DNA from: Pigoraptor vietnamica
Taxonomy: Eukaryota > Opisthokonta > Filasterea
Reading direction: 5' to 3'
NCBI GenBank assembly: GCA_943704525.1
Contig: CALSCQ010002608.1
Location: 1-10,000, forward strand
Length of the DNA stretch: 10,000 bases
A model generated the notes under the pieces. It was not told the origin of the DNA, did not search any database, and was given only the letters and a program-made list of their open reading frames with translations. Both the position numbers and the translations under genes were made by a program. Numbering within the stretch: the stretch's first letter is position 1; every line of letters begins with the position of its first letter. This document shows positions 7,274 to 10,000 of this stretch, one piece after another.

Positions 7274-10000
7274 TCACCCCGCTGCTGCCTCGGCCGACAC
7301 ATCCGAGGCTGCCGCAACGGCATCCTCCGTCGCTGCGTCCTGCGTTGTCGGCAACACGCCGTCATCACCACAGCTCTCCTCTGGCAAAGGGGACGGCTCA
7401 ACAGGCACAGCGGCCTCGCAATCGTCGACGACATCGCTCGACACGGACACTTCGGATGCGCTGGCGGCTTCGTTCCCTGCGCCCTGTTCCTCAATGTGGT
7501 CAATCGACGCAGGCGCTTCTTCGCTCGTTTCCACCGCCGACCCGTCGTCACCCACGTGCGCGGCATCGACCGCTTCCTCGCCCCTTCCTCCCACGTCTTC
7601 ATCAGGCTCCGCAGGCGCCCCTTCCGCCGCCGTCTCCTCCACCGCCGATGCCTGTTGTTCCACATCCGGGGCCGAGTCCAGCTGCCCTTCGCTGGCATCA
7701 GACGCGGGTGCCTCTTCGTCAGCGGTCCGCTGCGCGTTTTCTACCACCTCCTCTTCACCCTCAACATCGTCGACTGCGCCGGACCCGCCCCCGGGTACCG
7801 CGTCCTCACCGCCGTTCCCTCTATCAGCGACCTCGCCCCCGTCACGTGCGTCGCTGTCGCTTGAGGGCTCCTCCTCCTGTGTGTCCGTGGGTACCGCATC
7901 GACTTCGTCGTCGGCCAGCGGCGTTGCGACATTCGCCGACGCTTCCGCCGCGCCCTCCAAATTCGCGCCAATGTCTTCTTCTACATTGCCCTCGACAGCA
8001 GTGCCCTCGCCCGCCGCCTCTTCTGCCGCGTCGTCCAATACGTTCTGCTCTGCTGTGGGCGATGCGGTTGCGCCATCCTCGCCCACCCCTTGCGACCCAT
8101 TCTCCTCGACAGCGTCCTCCACAACCGCAGAGTCCTTTTCGTCCGCAGGCGGCGCTTCGTCGTGAGCCTCCGATAATTCCTCCGATTGCGCCAGCAGCTT
8201 CAATTCGCCCACCTGTTCCGATTCGACGTTGGACACGGGTTCAACACAGAAAATAGGCTCATCGTCCTCCTGCATCGCCTCTGCCGGCGGTATCTTGACC
8301 GGCTCTCTCGCGCCCGGCGTCGACGCACGCGAGTCCGCCTGCTCCGACAGCGAAGACGCCGTGTCCGGGTCACGCGAATCCGCCAAAGATGACTGCTCGT
8401 TCCCCTCGGTGGGTGGCGGCGGCCGCTGAAGGGACCCCGACGCAAGCCGCGCCTGCACAAACACCTCGATGCCGCCGTGCCCCATCGACTCCTCGAAACC
8501 GCTCGAGCGCCCGTAGCCGGTAATGTCGGGCGACGGACTAAGAGGGGGCGCGTGGACGGGCACCGTAGAAAAGTGGTGAGACCCGTTTGCGACGAGGGTC
8601 GCCACGGCCCCGCGCGGCCACAGCCCTTTGCGCACGCTCAGCGTTATCAGCTCGCCGTCCATCGAGCGGTCGTGGTGGTCGGGGCTTGGCGTTAGAATGG
8701 GATCGGCGTCGGTGGCTGTGGGGTGACGTGTGTGAGTGACGGCAAGCACGCACCGGCAGCTTGAGCACAGTGTGGGTGTCGGCACTCCGCTGAACGGACG
8801 ACTTACCGATGGGCATTCTTCGTGGTCGCAAGTGCGATGCGAGCAGGGGTTCGAGCCTGTTGTCATAAAGGGAAAAATAAACGTAAGAAATGGAGCCAAT
8901 TGAGCCTCCCCAGCAGATAACCACGACAAAGAATTTCAAATACAGCCACCGTACGCGCACATGGCCCGCTGCGTGCGCACTGACCTTCCGACCTTGAGCC
9001 TCGCGTGCAAATTCGCGCGCTGCCGCTTCGAGTCGTCGTGGAATGCGATCGCGTTCGCCTTCATCAGCCCCTCGCGCATTTCCTGCGCCATTTTCATCTG
9101 TGGAGGCACGCCCTTGGGCATCTGCGGAACAGCGCCGGCGTGTTTCCGCGTTAGCATGGCGGGCGTATGCACGACATAATGAGCGTCTGACAGACGTGGG
9201 CAGCCACATTGAAACTGAAGGGCATTGTTCAAATTACGCGCAAAGCAGGTAAACTGTTCGCAGAGTCTCTCCAGCACAGCATAAGCGCGCATGCACAGCA
9301 TCCCCTAGACGATTGAAGCGTGCGCGCTTCCCTCACACACACTTCCCTCCCTCACACTTCCCTCACTCACGCTTTCTCACTCACGCTTCCCTCACTCACG
9401 CTTCCCTCACTCACCGCATACTCAAGGCCCTTGTCGGCGGGCGTCTTAAAATTCTTGAACGGCGCCGCTATTTGGATGCTCCGCGTGTTCTTCTCGGGTA
9501 CAAGCGGCAGCAAGTTCGGGGGCAGCGTCACTCTTTGCTCTTTGTGCGCATCTGCATGCGACATCACGTGAGTCACACACCCCGCGACAAGCTTCGTTAA
9601 CCCCCCCCCCCCCCCCCCCCCCAAAACCAACTACATGTTGGATAGGGCAGGTGCGCTAAAGGGGCGTGACGATGGGAAATGCACATGGAGCACATAGAGA
9701 CCACTGCTCGTGGCAGTCATATCGACCATAGCGGTACGTAGAAAGAGAGAACGGCGCCTCACCTGATGTACTTGAATGGCTCTCGGTGCGCAACACCTGC
9801 GAATACAGACACAAGGACATCGCGCGATTGGTCAGATCAGCACTGTAACCAACACGAGTGCACACAGACCACTGACGAGAGCAGCCATGCACTCGAGTGA
9901 ACGGAAACACGGCGCGCCCAGGGACCGGCCACCGCACCTTCTGTGTCACGTGCGGGCGCGGGAACTGCACGACCTCCCCTCGCAGGTATGTCCCCAGCCT
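7274..10000 (-). CDS. Unrecognised protein with a long acidic C-terminal tail (5' partial, six visible exons)
   Basis: I cannot name the family. Minus-strand exons are 10000-9938 (continuing off the window), 9796-9763, 9551-9415, 9121-8985, 8856-8807 and 8715-7274 (TGA 7276-7274). They sum to 1863 nt in a single consistent frame (620 aa), and the phases 0, 1, 0, 2, 1 agree at all five junctions, which is the main evidence for the model. The first visible part (GTYLRGEVVQFPRPHVTQK, then LPPNLLPLVPEKN, APFKNFKTPADKGLEYA, GVPPQMKMAQEMREGLMKAN and AFHDDSKRQRANLHARLK) looks structured and conserved, with a charged helix. A middle part (LITLSVRKGLWPRGAVATLV, DITGYGRSSGF) is followed by roughly 370 disordered residues. 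The last 286 residues hold about 29% Asp+Glu, four Arg, no Lys, no Phe/Tyr/Trp and no Met. The exon 9551-9415 donor lies in a repeat of donor-like units. Intron 9797-9937 is a multiple of three and open, so it might instead be coding. Confidence 0.75.
9326..9414 (-). repeat. Tandem repeat made of 5' splice-site-like units at an intron start
   Basis: On the minus strand the intron after the exon ending at 9415 begins with GTGAGTGAGGGAAGC, repeated at steps of 15, 15 and 14 nt and then degenerating (GTGTGAGGGAGGGAA and similar). Perfect GTGAGT donors start at 9414, 9399, 9384 and 9370. The unit is probably an expanded copy of the donor itself. Using the second or third donor would add VSEGS once or twice in frame. 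Confidence 0.9.
9601..9622. repeat. Homopolymer of 22 C (G22 in the sense strand of the host gene)
   Basis: Twenty-two C residues in a row lie within the minus-strand intron 9552-9762. In that gene's RNA this is a G22 run, about 50 nt before the acceptor at 9552-9553. Such runs can form G-quadruplexes and are also prone to length error in sequencing and assembly, so the exact count is unreliable. Confidence 0.9.

Noticed and set aside
7213-8256. Long plus-strand ORFs (up to 347 codons) Pro/Arg-rich or Ser-rich, opposite the acidic tail
   Set aside because: They are antisense shadows: a GC-rich Asp/Glu/Ala/Ser exon on the minus strand lacks stops in several frames of the other strand. The minus reading has consistent splice phases upstream and a more natural end.
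8800-8870. Possible tRNA: GGTTCGAGCC at 8848-8857 resembles a B box within a CAGG/CCTG stem
   Set aside because: There is no matching acceptor stem, anticodon arm or convincing A box upstream, and the sequence is an exon of the minus-strand gene.

Overview
This is a nuclear window from a eukaryote with a compact, intron-rich genome. I find four spliced genes and one small intronless ORF. I reconstructed 16 introns of about 70 to 295 nt. All are GT-AG, 13 of the 16 end in GCAG, and several carry long CA/GT microsatellites. The codon-length proteins and one family (UPF0193/EVG1, found in ciliated eukaryotes) suggest a flagellated protist. A choanoflagellate-like unicellular holozoan fits the style of the introns and repeats, but that placement is inference and not proven here.

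Layout: (1) 1-1708, plus strand: the 3' two thirds of a RAE1/Gle2 mRNA-export WD40 gene, entering from the left edge, with a (CA)n tract in its first visible intron and a (GT)57 tract in a later one. (2) 2225-3571, minus strand: a complete three-exon cyclin (337 aa) of the D/G/I-like kind, convergent with RAE1. (3) 3572-4687: a 1.1 kb divergent intergenic region with a (GA)32 tract and an AT-rich island. (4) 4688-4930, plus strand: an 80-aa predicted leucine-zipper protein without a basic region. (5) 4931-5643: an AT-rich intergenic stretch. (6) 5644-7095, plus strand: a complete six-exon UPF0193 (EVG1/C22orf23) gene of 243 aa. (7) 7274-10000, minus strand: the last six exons (620 aa visible) of an unrecognised gene that ends in a very long acidic tail free of lysine and aromatic residues, convergent with UPF0193.

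The genes look like unrelated housekeeping (RNA export), cell-cycle and probably cilium-associated functions. There is no sign of an operon, mobile element, virus or CRISPR. The most interesting structures are in the RNA-processing layer: complementary CA and GU tracts flanking three RAE1 exons, a 14-15-nt minisatellite that repeats a perfect 5' splice site four times with in-frame spacing, and several introns that are multiples of three without stops. I do not see a clearly new defence or mobile system here.
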